Below are positions 63,300-64,000 of a stretch of 64,000 nt of DNA, piece after piece. Below the pieces are notes generated by a model. That model saw only the letters and a program-made list of their open reading frames with translations, did no database searches and had not been told where the DNA came from. The translations under genes were made by a program, and so were the position numbers. Origin of the DNA: a candidate division KSB1 bacterium (GTDB lineage Bacteria > Zhuqueibacterota > Zhuqueibacteria > Zhuqueibacterales > Zhuqueibacteraceae); NCBI GenBank assembly GCA_034506255.1, contig JAPDPX010000012.1, forward strand, positions 80,898 to 144,897, written 5' to 3'. Every line of letters starts with the position of its first letter. Position 1 is the first letter of the stretch.

Positions 63300-63955
63300 G
63301 GTGTACTCGGGCGATTCAATAAATTTGTTTTGATCAACGGAGAATTTCCGAGCGAACTTTAGCCAACAGGCTGTTGTTATCGTCGAGGCTCTTTATCCTC
63401 GACTTCTACCGTTTCATGCGCAGCAGGGATTATGGCGGTAGAACGGACTATCTCATCATCCCGATTCGTCGCATTGGCGTCAACTTAACGCTGAATTGAT
63501 GTCTTTGAACTCCGCTAGGAGTGATATGTTTATAGGCAAGCGTCGAACTAGCCGGTAGAACTCCGTAGGAGTGACATGTTTCTCTGTGTTATAAATATTT
63601 GCGCTGACAAGATGGCACAAACGCATTCACATGTCACCCCTAAAGGGGTTCAACAATCATACTGGAATACCTCGACTATAAACATTTCACCCCGCTGGGG
63701 TTCTTAAGTTGACACGCATGCGATGCGTCGGGACGTCGGGCGCTCGTGGGGGCATTACTGCTTTCGCGCGGCCCATAGTCTCTGAACCTTGTCAAGCCCT
63801 TGTTTCGCTTGCGCAAAACGCCATCTTGACCTTGGCTGCCGGTTGTCCTTCCCATGGGAGTTTCCGGCAATTCACCGTATCCCCTCGGTGAACCACATCT
63901 TTCCTCTGGGTGAATCGCTGCGTATCTTTGCGCAAAATTCACCAGGAGGAGTCCC
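63300..63955. other. Gap upstream of TIR-SAVED gene
   Basis: The gap contains the REP-like cluster, a hairpin TTCACCG-N8-CGGTGAA (63871-63892) and the inverted pair GGTGAAT/ATTCACC (63909-63943). A 93-codon minus-strand ORF at 63676-63957 runs through the hairpin and repeats and is not convincing. Confidence 0.5.
63507..63703. repeat. Four-unit palindromic repeat cluster (ACTCCG-GGAGT type)
   Basis: Two direct units (GAACTCCGCTAGGAGTGATA with TGTTTATAG at 63507; GAACTCCGTAGGAGTGACAT at 63558) and two inverted units (ATGTCACCCCTAAAGGGGTTC at 63630; TATAAACATTTCACCCC then GCTGGGGTTC at 63677) match the inner units of the MITE-like elements. The GCAAAATTCAGG ends are absent here. Common REP-like class. 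Confidence 0.75.
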
Positions 63956-64000
63956 ATGTGGTCTCGCAGACGGCGGGTGTGTCCCGCGGCGCGTCTTGCC
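63956..64000 (+). CDS. Start of an unidentified gene at the right edge
   Basis: ATG 63956 is preceded by AGGAGG, and the frame stays open to the edge (MWSRRRRVCPAARLA). Fifteen residues are too few to identify. The strong ribosome-binding site, and the hairpin upstream of it, make a real gene plausible. Confidence 0.4.
   Translation, partial: MWSRRRRVCPAARLA

Noticed and set aside
63676..63957. 93-codon minus-strand ORF at right edge
   Set aside because: Crosses hairpins and lies opposite a stronger start with AGGAGG; no motif.

Overview
The window looks like a chromosome segment of a GC-rich bacterium of the FCB group, most plausibly candidate phylum KSB1 or a close relative. The main evidence is six large secreted proteins that end in the same sorting domain (QNYPNPFNP-type motif, SGVYF segment, KMLLLK-like end), typical of type IX secretion cargo. 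Other support comes from a TonB receptor with a carboxypeptidase-regulatory domain, and from intergenic DNA full of palindromic, heptamer and MITE-like repeats. The lineage is an inference; there is no rRNA or tRNA gene here.

Positions 1-23763 (all minus strand) form a beta-glucan utilisation region. It holds an incomplete secreted protein at the left edge, a TonB receptor, a GH2 enzyme, a GH16 enzyme, a carbohydrate-binding protein, a GH3 beta-glucosidase, an SGNH-TPR protein, and a second operon of sodium:sugar symporter, second GH16 enzyme and CotH-like protein. Both GH16 enzymes have the circularly permuted layout of Fibrobacter 1,3-1,4-beta-glucanase, so mixed-linkage glucan is the likely substrate. 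The symporter and GH3 promoter regions share tandem palindromes TTATC-N5-GATAA.

Positions 23764-31163 are accessory DNA: a Doc-type toxin-antitoxin pair between two copies of a strong palindrome, a group II intron whose 3' end abuts an orphan CHAT-TPR gene tail, an exact 90-bp duplication, and an intact CHAT-NTPase-TPR protein.

Positions 31164-39553 carry a solute-binding protein, sensor kinase and sigma-54 regulator operon, then xylB (one-base frameshift in a G run) and xylA, with the 3' remnant of a GH8 gene beside xylA. Positions 40678-48902 (plus strand) carry a URO-D family protein, galactokinase, rhamnulokinase and a three-gene sugar ABC importer. Together these handle pentose, galactose and deoxyhexose sugars.

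Positions 48903-64000 hold a MITE, an AT-rich island, and a minus-strand CRISPR adaptation block: cas6, two unrecognised genes, a stand-alone reverse transcriptase, cas1, cas2 and two small membrane proteins. No CRISPR array or interference effector is visible. Upstream are a large secreted esterase-like protein and a TIR-SAVED immune effector without its cyclase. At least four MITE-like elements (ends CACCTGAATTTTGC) are scattered over the window. The most interesting targets are the split RT-CRISPR module with its unknown partners, the lone TIR-SAVED effector, the permuted GH16 pair with its operator pairs, and the MITE family.
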